Assembly: GCF_003254665.1 (NCBI RefSeq)
Contig: NZ_QHGY01000005.1
Coordinates: forward strand, 242,804 to 306,803
Length of the DNA stretch: 64,000 bases
DNA from: Billgrantia lactosivorans
GTDB lineage: Bacteria; Pseudomonadota; Gammaproteobacteria; Pseudomonadales; Halomonadaceae
Reading direction: 5' to 3'
The notes under the pieces were generated by a model. That model was not told the origin of the DNA. It searched no databases and saw only the letters and a program-made list of their open reading frames with translations. The position numbers and the translations under genes are program-made. Of this stretch, positions 33,442 to 42,693 are shown piece by piece. The first letter of the stretch is position 1. The number at the start of each line of letters is the position of its first letter.

Positions 33442-34250
33442 GGCCGCCCCTCCAGGTTGAGGATGTCGTGCAGGTAGTCCGGCGCCGGATAGTGAAAGGG
33501 CACCGGGCCGTCCGGTTCGCCGTGGACGAACTGGCTGACGCGCGGGTCCTCGTCGATGTCGAGGCTGTCGGGCGTGCCATGGGCCATGACCCGCCCATCG
33601 GCGATGACGTAGACGTAGTCCGCAATCGACAGCGTCTCCTGAATATCGTGCGACACCACGATGGAGGTCAGCCCGAGCGCCTCGTTGAGCCTCTTGATAA
33701 GCTGCACCAGCACCCCCTTCGAGATCGGGTCCTGGCCCACGAACGGTTCGTCGTAGAGCACCAGGTCGGGGTCCAGCGCAATCGCCCGCGCCAGCGCGAC
33801 ACGCCGCGCCATGCCCCCCGACAGCTCTGCCGGCATCAGCTCGCGCGCGCCGCGCAGCCCCACCGCCTGCAGCTTCATCAGCACCAGGTCGCGTATCATC
33901 GCCTGCGGCAGGTCGGTGTGCACGCGCAGGGGAAACGCCACGTTCTCGAACACGCTCAGGTCGGAGAACAGCGCCCCGCTCTGGAACAGCATGCCCATGC
34001 GCCGGCGCAGGCTGAACAGCGCCTTGCGCGACAAGGCATGCACGTCCTGCCCGGCAATCAGGACCCGACCGGCGTCGGGCGTCAGCTGCCCGCCGATCAG
34101 CTTGAGCAGCGTCGTCTTGCCCGTGCCGCTGGGGCCCATGATGGCCGTGATCCGGCCGCGGGGAACCTGCATCCCGACGCCATCGAAGATGCTCTTGTCG
34201 CCGCGCGAGAAACGCAGGTTCTCCACCTCCACGAAGGGGGAATCGATCAT
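33438..34250 (-). CDS. mlaF: MlaF, ATPase subunit of the phospholipid transporter
   Basis: A 270-residue ABC ATPase. Walker A is [13 protein letters not shown], the signature is [14 protein letters not shown] and Walker B is [14 protein letters not shown], followed by the switch His in [10 protein letters not shown]. It drives phospholipid movement between the membranes to keep outer-leaflet asymmetry. The start at 34250 ([12 protein letters not shown]) was chosen; the frame open to 34334 extends into the divergent promoter region. Confidence 0.96.
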   Translation of the reverse strand: MIDSPFVEVENLRFSRGDKSIFDGVGMQVPRGRITAIMGPSGTGKTTLLKLIGGQLTPDAGRVLIAGQDVHALSRKALFSLRRRMGMLFQSGALFSDLSVFENVAFPLRVHTDLPQAMIRDLVLMKLQAVGLRGARELMPAELSGGMARRVALARAIALDPDLVLYDEPFVGQDPISKGVLVQLIKRLNEALGLTSIVVSHDIQETLSIADYVYVIADGRVMAHGTPDSLDIDEDPRVSQFVHGEPDGPVPFHYPAPDYLHDILNLEGRP

Positions 34251-34328
34251 GCCGCAAGATCCAGGGGAAATTATCGAACATCGTATCCTAACTCCGCGCC
34301 CCGGCGCCAGCCCGAGGCATGGTGTCGC

Positions 34329-34357
34329 TTGCACCGGCCCCGGCGAAGACGTCTAAT
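34329..34357 (+). promoter_or_regulatory. Possible promoter of the antiporter-kds-lpt operon
   Basis: TTGCAC and TCTAAT are separated by 17 bases, 33 bases before the start of the antiporter gene. The -10 box is a five-of-six match; the -35 is weak. Confidence 0.35.
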
Positions 34358-34389
34358 GTGCGACCTCATTCACCGCCTCGATCGATACC

Positions 34390-35334
34390 ATGCTGCTGCC
34401 CATCGTTACCGTCACCCTCGGCCTGGCCGTGCTGACCTGGAGCGCCGACCGTTTCGTCAACGCCGCCGCCGCCACGGCCAGCCGCAGCGGCATGAGCGCG
34501 ATGCTGGTCGGCATGACCGTGGTGGCCCTGGGCACCTCGGCCCCCGAGATGGTGGTCGCCCTGTTTGCCGCCCTGGAGGGCCTGCCGGACCTCGCCACCG
34601 GCAATGCGCTGGGCTCCAACATCGCCAACATCGGGCTGGTACTGGGAGCGACCGCCGTGGTGCGACCGATCCCGGTGCCCTTCTCGCTGGTGCGGCGCGA
34701 GCTGCCGCTGCTGCTCGGCGCGACCGGGATCACCGGCTATGCCCTGGCCAATGGCTTCCTGGGCCCCTTCGATGCCCTGGTCCTGCTGCTGCTGATGGTC
34801 TTCAGCCTGTGGTGGCTGGTTCGCGCCGATACCCCCGACGCCGCCCAGGCCAGCGACATCCCCGACATGACGCTGCGCCGCGCGCTCTGCTGGCTGGCCG
34901 CGACCCTGCTGCTGCTGTCGCTGAGCTCGCGGGTGCTGGTGTGGGGCGCCAGCGAGCTGGCGCGCGGCTTCGGCATCAGCGAACTGGTCATTGGCCTGAC
35001 CGTGGTGGCGGTGGGCACCAGCCTGCCGGAACTGGCCGCCTGCGTGGCCAGCGCGGTGAAGCGCCACCACGACCTCGCCATCGGCAACGTGATCGGTTCC
35101 AACCTGTTCAATCTGCTGGCGGTGCTGCCGATTCCGGCGCTCATCGCCCCTGGCGCCCCCCACCCGGACGCCGCGGGGCGCGACTATCGCGTCATGCTGC
35201 TGCTGACGCTGGCCCTGGCCCTGCTGCTGATGTGGCAGCGCCAGGGCCGCCTCGGCCGCACCGTCGGCGCCGCCTTCCTGGTCGTCTATGCCGCCTACCT
35301 GGCCTGGCTCGGCGTCAGCGGCAGCGCCACTTGA
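34390..35334 (+). CDS. yrbG: Calcium/sodium antiporter, CaCA family (YrbG)
   Basis: A 314-residue inner-membrane protein with about ten helices and the two inverted alpha repeats of the family: GTSAPEMVVAL with GNALGSNIANIGLVLG in the first half, and GTSLPELAACV with GNVIGSNLFNLLAV in the second. The acidic residues in these repeats bind the cations. The exact ions are not provable from sequence. It is the usual gene between mla and kdsD, and it is likely cotranscribed with kdsD (32-base gap). Confidence 0.92.
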   Translation: MLLPIVTVTLGLAVLTWSADRFVNAAAATASRSGMSAMLVGMTVVALGTSAPEMVVALFAALEGLPDLATGNALGSNIANIGLVLGATAVVRPIPVPFSLVRRELPLLLGATGITGYALANGFLGPFDALVLLLLMVFSLWWLVRADTPDAAQASDIPDMTLRRALCWLAATLLLLSLSSRVLVWGASELARGFGISELVIGLTVVAVGTSLPELAACVASAVKRHHDLAIGNVIGSNLFNLLAVLPIPALIAPGAPHPDAAGRDYRVMLLLTLALALLLMWQRQGRLGRTVGAAFLVVYAAYLAWLGVSGSAT

Positions 35335-35366
35335 GTGAAACCTCGCATCGGGCAACAATCATCGCC

Positions 35367-36380
35367 ATGAGCTCAGACGAATCCACCCCCCCTCCCCACC
35401 GTGCCGACCCGAGCGCCTCGCCGCTCAGGGAAAGCGCGCGGCGCACCCTCAGGATCGAGGAGCAGGCCATCGCGGCGCTCCCGGAGCGCCTCGACAGCCA
35501 TTTCGACCGCGCCTGCGAGCTGATCCTCGCCTGCCAGGGCCGCGTGGTGGTGACCGGCATGGGCAAGTCGGGACACGTCGCCGGCAAGATCGCCGCGACG
35601 CTGGCCAGCACCGGTACGCCGGCCTTCTTCGTCCACCCCGGCGAGGCCAGCCACGGCGACCTGGGCATGATCACGCCTGGCGACGTGGTGCTGGCGCTGT
35701 CGAACTCCGGCGAGACCGCCGAGGTTACCGCGCTGCTGCCGCTGCTCAAGCGCATCGGCACGCCCCTGATCAGCATGACCGGGCGCCCCGACTCGACGCT
35801 GGCCCGCCACGCCGACGCCCACCTCGATGCCGGCGTCTCGCGCGAGGCCTGTCCGCTGGACCTGGCGCCGACGGCCTCGACCACCGCCGCCCTGGCGCTC
35901 GGCGATGCGCTGGCGGTGGCGCTGCTCGAGGCGCGCGGCTTCACTGCCGAGGACTTCGCCCTCTCGCACCCCGGCGGCAGTCTGGGCAAGCGATTGCTGC
36001 TGCGTGTCAGCGACCTGATGCACCAGGGCGAGCGGCTGCCGAGCGTGCCGCTGGGCAGCCCGCTGCGCGACGCCCTGCTCGAGATCACCCGCCAGGGGCT
36101 CGGCTTCACCTGTGTCGTCGACGAGCACAACCGCCTGATCGGTGTCTATACCGATGGCGACCTGCGCCGCACCCTCGACCAGTATCAGGACCTCAGCCAG
36201 CTGAGGGTGGATGACGTCATGACCCGGCCCGGCAAGCGCATCGCGCCTGACGTGCTGGCGGCCGAGGCTGTGCGCGTGATGGAAGACAACCTGATAACGG
36301 CGCTGGCCGTCGTCGACGAGGCGGGCCACCCGATCGGTGCCCTGCACATGCACGACCTCCTGCGAAGCGGCGTGATCTGA
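35367..36380 (+). CDS. kdsD: Arabinose-5-phosphate isomerase KdsD
   Basis: Makes D-arabinose 5-phosphate, the first precursor of the LPS sugar Kdo. The 337-residue protein has a SIS domain (VVVTGMGKSGHVAGKIAATLAS, ALSNSGETAEV, SHPGGSLGKRLLLRV) and two C-terminal CBS domains beginning near residue 210. The ATG at 35367 was chosen; the frame is open far upstream across mlaF and the antiporter gene, which is only a GC-rich shadow. Confidence 0.96.
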   Translation: MSSDESTPPPHRADPSASPLRESARRTLRIEEQAIAALPERLDSHFDRACELILACQGRVVVTGMGKSGHVAGKIAATLASTGTPAFFVHPGEASHGDLGMITPGDVVLALSNSGETAEVTALLPLLKRIGTPLISMTGRPDSTLARHADAHLDAGVSREACPLDLAPTASTTAALALGDALAVALLEARGFTAEDFALSHPGGSLGKRLLLRVSDLMHQGERLPSVPLGSPLRDALLEITRQGLGFTCVVDEHNRLIGVYTDGDLRRTLDQYQDLSQLRVDDVMTRPGKRIAPDVLAAEAVRVMEDNLITALAVVDEAGHPIGALHMHDLLRSGVI

Positions 36381-36405
36381 CATTTCCCCTGACCAAGGAG
36401 AGCCC

Positions 36406-36963
36406 ATGGCTCTGGCAACCCCCACACTCGACCCGCGTCTTGTCGACCGCCTGCGCAACATCCGCCTGCTGGCGCTGGACGTGGATGGCGTTCTCACCGA
36501 CGGTCGCCTCTACTTCCAGGCCGACGGCGTCGAGATCAAGGCGTTTCACACCCAGGACGGCCTCGGCCTCAAGCTGCTGCGGCGCGCCGGCCTGCAGGTG
36601 GCCTTCCTGACCGGGCGCGAGTCGCCCATGGTCAGCCATCGCGCCGCCGCCCTGGGCATCGACCACGTCTACCAGAGCTGCGAGGACAAGCTCGCCACCC
36701 TGCGCGAACTGTGCACGCGCCGGGGAATCGAGCTCGAGCAGGTCGCCTACTGCGGCGACGACCTGCCCGACCTGGCCGCCATCCAGCGCGCCGGGATCGG
36801 CATCACCGTCCCCAACACGCCGCCCTACATACGCGCCCTGGCCGACTACGTCACCCAACGCAGCGGAGGACACGGTGCGGTGCGCGAGATCTGCGACATG
36901 CTGCTCGAAGCACAGGGGCACCGCGACGCGTTGGTCGACACCTACCTCCACGGCAAGCGCTGA
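36406..36963 (+). CDS. kdsC: 3-deoxy-D-manno-octulosonate 8-phosphate phosphatase KdsC
   Basis: A 185-residue HAD-family phosphatase that makes free Kdo. The catalytic Asp25 and Asp27 lie in LLALDVDGVLTDGR, with LTGRES as the second motif and YCGDDLPDL as the metal-binding fourth motif. It has no cap domain, as usual for the tetrameric KdsC. AAGGAGAG precedes the ATG. Confidence 0.97.
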   Translation: MALATPTLDPRLVDRLRNIRLLALDVDGVLTDGRLYFQADGVEIKAFHTQDGLGLKLLRRAGLQVAFLTGRESPMVSHRAAALGIDHVYQSCEDKLATLRELCTRRGIELEQVAYCGDDLPDLAAIQRAGIGITVPNTPPYIRALADYVTQRSGGHGAVREICDMLLEAQGHRDALVDTYLHGKR

Positions 36964-36975
36964 GGCCGGCCGGCG

Positions 36976-37596
36976 ATGCTGCGGCGCCTACCTCGCCCCT
37001 CGTACCGTGTCTGGCTGTTCCTGCTGCTGTTGGCGCTCGGCGGCCTGGTCACCTGGCTGGACCCCTGGCGGGAACCGGCCCCCGGGCCGGTACCCACCGA
37101 CGAGGCCGGCGAGCCCGACTACTACCTGGAACGGGCACAGCTGACCCGATTCGATGCCGCCGGCCGCGCCCACCAGCGCCTGGAGAGCCCGCGGTTGGTG
37201 CACACGCCTCACGACGACGTCACCCGCGCCGTCACGCCACTGGCGCACATGGTCGACCGCGAGGATCGGCAGTGGGTGGCAAGCGGTGCGGAGGGCCGCC
37301 TCGGTGCGGGCGGCAATCCACTGACGCTCACCGGCGATGCCCGGCTGCTCGCCCCGGAAGAGCGCTGGCAGCTCGACACCGAGACCCTGCACTTCGACGC
37401 CAACGTGGGGCACGCCTGGAGCGACACGCCGGCCCTGCTGCAGCAACCGCCGCAGCGCATGCGCGGCGAGCGCTTCGACGCCTGGATCCATGACAACCGG
37501 GCACGTTTGACCGACAATGTGCGCGGCCACCATGTCCCGGAAGGCGCCGAGCCGGGGCAAGCCGATGCCGTCAACCCAGAGGATTTCACGCCATGA
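36976..37596 (+). CDS. lptC: LPS export protein LptC
   Basis: A bitopic inner-membrane protein of 206 residues: one N-terminal helix (VWLFLLLLALGGLVTWL) and a periplasmic beta-jellyroll that passes LPS from LptBFG to LptA. Family features include EPDYYLERAQLTRFDAAGR. Sequence conservation is low, so the call also uses its place between kdsC and lptA. Its stop overlaps the lptA start by ATGA. Confidence 0.93.
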   Translation: MLRRLPRPSYRVWLFLLLLALGGLVTWLDPWREPAPGPVPTDEAGEPDYYLERAQLTRFDAAGRAHQRLESPRLVHTPHDDVTRAVTPLAHMVDREDRQWVASGAEGRLGAGGNPLTLTGDARLLAPEERWQLDTETLHFDANVGHAWSDTPALLQQPPQRMRGERFDAWIHDNRARLTDNVRGHHVPEGAEPGQADAVNPEDFTP

Positions 37597-38132
37597 TGCG
37601 ATGCAGGTTCCCGACCCTCAGCCGGCCGATCACCCTGGCGCTGGTGGGCTTGATGCTGTTCGGCCTGGCGGGCATCGGTTCGGCCATGGCACAGCAGCGC
37701 GACGCCGAGCAGCCCATCGAAGTCGAGGCCGACCAGCTCGACCTGGACGATACCGCAGGCACCGCGGTCTATACCGGCGACGTCGACATTCGCCAGGGCA
37801 GCATGCGGCTGACCGGCGATCGAGTCGAGTTTCAGCGCAACGCCGCCGGCGAGCTCTCGCGCGCTACCGCCCGCGGCGAACGCGCCTACATCGAGCAGCA
37901 GCCCGACCCCGAGCAGCCGGTGGTGCGCGGCTGGGGGCGCACGATCATCTACCACGTCGCCGAGCGAAGAGTGGAGCTGATCGACCGCGCCGAGTTGCAC
38001 CAGGGAAGCGACACCTTCGACGGCGGCTACCTGGAGTACTTCCTCGACCGACGCGTGGTGCAGGCACGCTCCCGGAGCGAAGGCGTCGAAGGCAGCCAGC
38101 GCATCCGCATGACGCTGCAGCCGGAGAGCTGA
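37593..38132 (+). CDS. lptA: Periplasmic LPS-bridge protein LptA
   Basis: A 179-residue secreted protein: signal peptide ending near GIGSAMAQ, then the OstA-like jellyroll ([38 protein letters not shown]). LptA oligomers bridge LptC and LptD across the periplasm. Two adjacent ATGs at 37593 and 37596 can serve as start, with GAGG upstream. It lies one base before lptB. Confidence 0.95.
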   Translation: MMRCRFPTLSRPITLALVGLMLFGLAGIGSAMAQQRDAEQPIEVEADQLDLDDTAGTAVYTGDVDIRQGSMRLTGDRVEFQRNAAGELSRATARGERAYIEQQPDPEQPVVRGWGRTIIYHVAERRVELIDRAELHQGSDTFDGGYLEYFLDRRVVQARSRSEGVEGSQRIRMTLQPES

Positions 38133-38133
38133 C

Positions 38134-38865
38134 ATGCCGATGAAGACCCTGCATGCCCGACACCTGGCCAAGAGCTACAAGCGCCGCCGCGTGGTGCACG
38201 ACATCAGCCTGTCGATCGGCCAGGGCAGCGTGGTCGGCCTGCTCGGGCCCAACGGAGCCGGCAAGACCACGTCGTTCTACATGATCGTCGGCCTGGTCAA
38301 GGCCGATGCCGGTGAAGTCGCCATCGACGATCGCGACCTCTCGCACAGTGCCATGCACGAGCGGGCGCGGGCGGGCATCGGCTACCTGCCCCAGGAGGCA
38401 TCGATCTTCCGCAAGCTGTCGGTCGCCGACAACATCATGGCCATCCTCGAGACGCGCAAGGACCTCGACCGCCGCGGGCGACAGGCGAGGCTCGAGCAGC
38501 TGCTGGAGGATTTCCACGTCACCCACATCCGCGACAATCTCGGCATGAGCCTCTCCGGCGGCGAGCGGCGGCGCGTCGAGATCGCGCGGGCACTGGCCAC
38601 CGAACCGGCCTTCATCCTGCTCGACGAGCCCTTCGCCGGGGTCGACCCGATCTCGGTGGGCGAGATCAAGGGCATCATTCGCCAGCTCAAGGCGCGCGAC
38701 ATCGGCGTGCTGATCACCGATCACAACGTCCGCGAGACCCTCGACATCTGCGATTCGGCCTACATCGTCGGGGACGGCCAGATCATTGCCGACGGCAACG
38801 CCGAGGCCATTCTTGCCAACCAGCGGGTGCGCGAAGTCTATCTGGGCGAAGACTTCCGCCTGTAG
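38134..38865 (+). CDS. lptB: LPS export ATPase LptB
   Basis: A 243-residue ABC ATPase that powers LPS extraction by LptFG. Walker A is [16 protein letters not shown], the Q-loop region is [15 protein letters not shown], the signature is [15 protein letters not shown] and Walker B is [14 protein letters not shown]. The switch His is in [13 protein letters not shown]. lptF and lptG are not in this window, as usual. Confidence 0.97.
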   Translation: MPMKTLHARHLAKSYKRRRVVHDISLSIGQGSVVGLLGPNGAGKTTSFYMIVGLVKADAGEVAIDDRDLSHSAMHERARAGIGYLPQEASIFRKLSVADNIMAILETRKDLDRRGRQARLEQLLEDFHVTHIRDNLGMSLSGGERRRVEIARALATEPAFILLDEPFAGVDPISVGEIKGIIRQLKARDIGVLITDHNVRETLDICDSAYIVGDGQIIADGNAEAILANQRVREVYLGEDFRL

Positions 38866-38960
38866 TATACTCGGGCGATTCAACAAGCTCTGATCCTTAT
38901 TGAAAATATTAGAATCAGGCATGGATATTGCCGATGGCATGTTTATTGCAGTAATTTCCC

Positions 38961-38989
38961 TTGCAAGTCGCCTCCCACCCGTCTAGGGT
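38961..38989 (+). promoter_or_regulatory. Possible rpoN promoter
   Basis: TTGCAA and TAGGGT lie 17 bases apart, 32 bases before the rpoN start, in a 156-base gap that is much more AT-rich than its surroundings. The boxes match consensus only partly. A second candidate (TTGAAA near 38919) lies further up. Confidence 0.3.
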
Positions 38990-39021
38990 AGAGTTTTCCG
39001 GCAGATGAGCCCATTACCCTC

Positions 39022-40443
39022 ATGGCCATGAAAGCATCCTTGCAACTGCGCGTCGGCACCCAGCTGACCATGACCCCCCAACTGCAGCAGGCCATTGCCC
39101 TGCTGCAGCTCTCGACCCTCGATTTGCGCCAGGAGATCCAGCAGGCGCTTGAATCCAACCCCATGCTGGAGCTCGACGACGGCTTCGGCGAGCAGGCCGC
39201 CAGCGAAACCCCGAGCGACGACTGGGCCAGCGAGATACCCAGCGAGCTGTCCACCGACAGCGACTGGACGGACACCTTTCCCGACCACGGCACGGGAACC
39301 GGCGCCGCCACCGGCGAGGGGCCGGACTTCGAGCGCCAGGCCACGGTCCAGACGCTGACCGGCCACCTGATCTGGCAGCTGGCGATGACCGACCTGAGCG
39401 ATCGCCAGCGCCTCATCGCCGAGAGCCTGATCGACGCCGTGGATGCCACCGGCTACCTGGCCCAGCCGCTGGAGGAGATTCGCGACGGCCTGCGCCGGCA
39501 GGGCCTGGAAGGCCTGCCCACCCGGGAGGTCGAGCAGGTCCTGCTGCGTCTGCAGCAGTTCGAGCCGACCGGTGTGTTCGCCCGCGACCTGCGCGAGTGC
39601 CTGATGCTGCAGCTGGCGGCGCTGCCCGACGACACGCCGCTGCTGCCCCAGACCCGCCGCCTGGTGCGGCAGTTTCTCGAGGCGCTGGCCGCCGACGACC
39701 GTCGCCTGCTGAAGCGCCGCCTGGGGCTCGACGACGAGTCGCTGGATCAGGTCATCGCCCTGATTCGCTCGCTGGACCCCCGGCCCGGCAGCGCCTTTGC
39801 CGAGGTCGGCAGCAGCTACGTCACGCCGGACCTGGTCGCCTACCATGACGAATCCGGCTGGCGCGTCGAGCTCAACGCCGAGGCCCTGCCGCGCCTGCGC
39901 ATCCAGCCCGACTACGTCGCGCTGGTGCGCCGAGCGGACAAGAGCCAGGACAACCAGTTCCTCAAGGACCACCTGCAGGAGGCCCGCTGGCTGATGAAGA
40001 GCCTCGCCAGCCGCAACGACACCCTGCTGCGGGTCGGACGCGAGATCATGGCGCGTCAGATCGCCTTCCTCGAGGAGGGCGAGGAAGGCATGAAGCCGCT
40101 GGTGCTGGCCGACATCGCCCAGGCCGTCGAGATGCACGAGTCGACCATCTCGCGGGTGACCACGCAGAAGTTCATCCATACCCCGCGTGGGGTCTTCGAG
40201 CTGAAGTACTTCTTCTCCAGCCACGTCGGCGGGAACGGCGACGGGGACGTGCACTCCAGCACCGCGATCCGCGCCCGGATCCGCAAGCTGATCGCCGACG
40301 AACCACCGCGCAAGCCGCTCTCCGACAGCCGGCTGGTGGAGCTGCTGGCCGAGGACGGTATCCAGGTCGCCCGCCGCACGGTGGCCAAGTATCGCGAGGC
40401 CCTGGGGATACCATCCTCGAGCGAGCGCAAGCGTTTTCGCTGA
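39022..40443 (+). CDS. rpoN: RNA polymerase sigma-54 factor RpoN
   Basis: A 473-residue sigma-54. Region I at the N-terminus is Gln/Leu-rich (LTMTPQLQQAIALLQLSTLDL) and meets enhancer-binding proteins; region II is acidic (about residues 50-110); region III holds the core-binding part, the HTH (MHESTISRVTTQKFIHTPRGVFELKYF, in two pieces) and the RpoN box ARRTVAKYRE that reads the -24 element. An ATG two codons later is also possible. It heads the conserved set rpoN-hpf-ptsN-rapZ-npr. Confidence 0.97.
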   Translation: MAMKASLQLRVGTQLTMTPQLQQAIALLQLSTLDLRQEIQQALESNPMLELDDGFGEQAASETPSDDWASEIPSELSTDSDWTDTFPDHGTGTGAATGEGPDFERQATVQTLTGHLIWQLAMTDLSDRQRLIAESLIDAVDATGYLAQPLEEIRDGLRRQGLEGLPTREVEQVLLRLQQFEPTGVFARDLRECLMLQLAALPDDTPLLPQTRRLVRQFLEALAADDRRLLKRRLGLDDESLDQVIALIRSLDPRPGSAFAEVGSSYVTPDLVAYHDESGWRVELNAEALPRLRIQPDYVALVRRADKSQDNQFLKDHLQEARWLMKSLASRNDTLLRVGREIMARQIAFLEEGEEGMKPLVLADIAQAVEMHESTISRVTTQKFIHTPRGVFELKYFFSSHVGGNGDGDVHSSTAIRARIRKLIADEPPRKPLSDSRLVELLAEDGIQVARRTVAKYREALGIPSSSERKRFR

Positions 40444-40512
40444 TGCCGCGACGCAACGCTGATCCCGGGCAATCCCGCCGTCCGAGGGGGTATGCAGGGC
40501 AGTAAAAAGGGT

Positions 40513-40518
40513 TACAAT
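40513..40518 (+). promoter_or_regulatory. -10-like box upstream of hpf
   Basis: TACAAT (five of six) lies 33 bases before the hpf start, in the 108-base gap after rpoN. No good -35 box was seen. An independent hpf promoter would fit stationary-phase control but is unproven. Confidence 0.3.
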
Positions 40519-40551
40519 CGAGCTACCACCCGAAGGACGAAGGAGCTTGTC

Positions 40552-40860
40552 ATGCAAGTCAACATCACCGGCCATCATGTTGAGCTGACCGATTCACTGC
40601 GTGACTACGTGAGCGAGAAGCTGAACCGCGTCCAGCGACACTATGACAACATCACCAACGTGCAGGTCACGCTCTCGATCGAGAAGGAGCGTCAGCAGGC
40701 CGCCTGCACGCTGCATGCCGCCGGTGCGGACCTGCATGCCGAAGCTTCCGATCCGGACATGTATGCCGCCATCGATGCACTGACCGACAAGCTCGACCGT
40801 CAACTGGTCAAACACAAGGAAAAGGCCCAGGCTCGCGCCCAGGGCGCCGGCATTCGCTGA
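40552..40860 (+). CDS. hpf: Ribosome hibernation promoting factor, short form
   Basis: A 102-residue short HPF/YfiA protein that binds the 30S decoding region and helps form 100S ribosomes in stationary phase. MQVNITGHHVELTDSLRDYV and the DMYAAIDALTDKLDRQLVKHK helix are typical. It lacks the C-terminal dimerisation domain of long HPF, so an RMF-type partner would be expected. AAGGAG precedes the ATG at 40552; the earlier in-frame ATG at 40492 is not supported. Confidence 0.96.
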   Translation: MQVNITGHHVELTDSLRDYVSEKLNRVQRHYDNITNVQVTLSIEKERQQAACTLHAAGADLHAEASDPDMYAAIDALTDKLDRQLVKHKEKAQARAQGAGIR

Positions 40861-40866
40861 GTTGCC

Positions 40867-41337
40867 ATGACACTGGAAACCATACTGCCCCCGGAACGCA
40901 CGCTGTTCGACGTCCCGGGAGGCAGCAAGAAGAGGGTGCTGGAGTTCTTCAGCACCTTTATTGCGCAGAACACGCCGAGCCTCGACAGCCAGGAGGTCTT
41001 CGGCAGGCTGGTCGGTCGCGAGAGGCTGGGCAGCACCGGGATCGGCAACGGCGTGGCCATTCCCCATGCCCGAAGCCCCCACTGCCACAGCCCCGTGGCG
41101 GCCTTTCTCAAGCTGGCCGAACCCATCGACTTCGATGCCATCGACGGCGAGCCGGTCGACCTGGTCTTCGTGCTGCTGGTGCCGGAAGAGGCCGACGATA
41201 CGCACCTGTCGCTGCTGAGCCAGGTCGCGGCGGTGATGAACGATGCCGAAACGCGCGCGCGGCTGCGCAAGTGCACGAGCCAGCGCGAACTCCACGAACG
41301 TCTCATCGAAGCGATTCGACGACAGTCCTCGGCCTGA
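40867..41337 (+). CDS. ptsN: Nitrogen PTS enzyme IIA (PtsN)
   Basis: A 156-residue IIA-Ntr protein. The phosphorylated His67 is in GIGNGVAIPHAR. PtsN receives phosphate from NPr and regulates potassium uptake, nitrogen and envelope functions by binding partners. It begins six bases after hpf. Its phosphate donor NPr is two genes downstream; PtsP is not in the window. Confidence 0.95.
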   Translation: MTLETILPPERTLFDVPGGSKKRVLEFFSTFIAQNTPSLDSQEVFGRLVGRERLGSTGIGNGVAIPHARSPHCHSPVAAFLKLAEPIDFDAIDGEPVDLVFVLLVPEEADDTHLSLLSQVAAVMNDAETRARLRKCTSQRELHERLIEAIRRQSSA

Positions 41338-41382
41338 CCCTTCCCTTCGCCGTTCGGCTGGCCCCTGATCAGGAGAACCCTC

Positions 41383-42303
41383 ATGCAGCTTGTGATCATC
41401 AGCGGCCGCTCCGGTTCCGGCAAGTCGATCGCACTGCAGGCGCTCGAGGACATCGGCTATTACGCCATCGACAACCTGCCGGCGATGCTGCTCGGCTCGC
41501 TGGTGGACGAACTGCGCAGCTCGCCCACGATCCAGACCTCGATCGCCGTCAGCATCGATGCACGCAACCTGCCCCACGCGCTGGAACGCTTCCCGCGGCT
41601 ACTGGAAGAGCTGCGCAGCAAGCAGGTCGACTGCCAGATCATCTACCTCACCACCGATGCCCGCATCCTGCTCGAGCGCTACTCCGCGACCCGGCGGCGC
41701 CACCCGCTGACCCGCGGCCGGGACATGACCCTGAACGAGGCCATCGAGTCGGAAGATCTGACGCTGAGCGACATTCGCAACCTGGCGGACCTGATCATCG
41801 ACACCTCGCGGCTGTCGGTGCATGACCTGCGCGGACGCATCACCGAGCAGGTGGCCAGCCATCGCGCCGACCAGTTGACGCTGACGGTGGAATCGTTCGG
41901 CTTCAAGGGCGGCGTGCCGCTGGATGCCGACATCGTCTTCGACGCACGCTGCCTGCCCAACCCCTACTGGGACCCGCGCCTGCGCTCGGCCACCGGCAGG
42001 GAGCCCAGCATCGTGGAATTCCTCGAGCAGTACCCCCTGGTCCAGGAGATGCTCGATGACATCATCGCCTGGGTCGAACGTTGGCTACCGGCCTACCGCG
42101 ACACCCACCGCAGCTACCTGACCGTCGCCATCGGCTGCACCGGCGGCCAGCACCGCTCGGTGTACCTGGCGGAGCGGCTCGCCCGGCATCTGGCCCAGCA
42201 GCAGCCGGACGTACGCCTGCGCCATCGGGAGCTCGGCATCCACACACCGGTCACCCCCACCCGGGACACGACCGCAGAGACCCCCGAAAGCAAGGAAACC
42301 TGA
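41383..42303 (+). CDS. rapZ: RNase adapter protein RapZ
   Basis: A 306-residue P-loop protein (Walker A GRSGSGKSIALQALEDIG) with the C-terminal domain containing VAIGCTGGQHRSVYLAERLA. In E. coli RapZ binds glucosamine-6-phosphate and directs RNase E to the sRNA GlmZ, tuning GlmS and so the supply of amino sugars for the envelope. Whether the same sRNA exists here is unknown. AGGAGAA precedes the ATG. Confidence 0.95.
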   Translation: MQLVIISGRSGSGKSIALQALEDIGYYAIDNLPAMLLGSLVDELRSSPTIQTSIAVSIDARNLPHALERFPRLLEELRSKQVDCQIIYLTTDARILLERYSATRRRHPLTRGRDMTLNEAIESEDLTLSDIRNLADLIIDTSRLSVHDLRGRITEQVASHRADQLTLTVESFGFKGGVPLDADIVFDARCLPNPYWDPRLRSATGREPSIVEFLEQYPLVQEMLDDIIAWVERWLPAYRDTHRSYLTVAIGCTGGQHRSVYLAERLARHLAQQQPDVRLRHRELGIHTPVTPTRDTTAETPESKET

Positions 42304-42305
42304 GC

Positions 42306-42575
42306 GTGCCCCGCCGCAAGCTGACCCTGACCAACAAACGCGGGCTCCACGCCCGTGCTGCCACCAAGCTGGTCCAGTGCTGCCAGGCCTTCCAGGCGCG
42401 CATAGTCGTCAACCGAGGCCAGCAGCAGGCCGATGCCAACAACATCATGGCGCTGCTGATGCTGGGCGCGCCCTGCGGCACCGAGCTCGAGGTCAGCGCC
42501 GAGGGGGATGACGCCGAAGCGGCACTGGAGGCTATCGAGGCATTGTTCGAGGCCCGCTTCGAAGAAGACACCTAG
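42306..42575 (+). CDS. npr: HPr-family phosphocarrier NPr (PtsO)
   Basis: An 89-residue HPr-like protein. The phosphorylated His15 is in NKRGLHARAATKLV. The position of the regulatory Ser46 of classical HPr is Asn46 (ADANNIMALLML). It begins with a GTG two bases after the rapZ stop and completes the PTS-Ntr pair with PtsN. Confidence 0.94.
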   Translation: MPRRKLTLTNKRGLHARAATKLVQCCQAFQARIVVNRGQQQADANNIMALLMLGAPCGTELEVSAEGDDAEAALEAIEALFEARFEEDT

Positions 42576-42693
42576 GGGAATGGCTACGCTCGGCCATGCG
42601 TCGTCGGCGCCCCGCTCGTCGGGCTTCGCCTGGCCTGGCCATCGCTCGCTGATTCCCGACTCTCGGCGGGAAGACGTGAAGCGTCCATTCAGC

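Noticed and set aside
33468..35366. A very long open frame upstream of kdsD on the plus strand, suggesting a 970-residue protein
   Set aside because: It lies antisense to mlaF and out of frame with the antiporter gene; the residues are low-complexity Arg/His/Gln. Only the kdsD part has family motifs.
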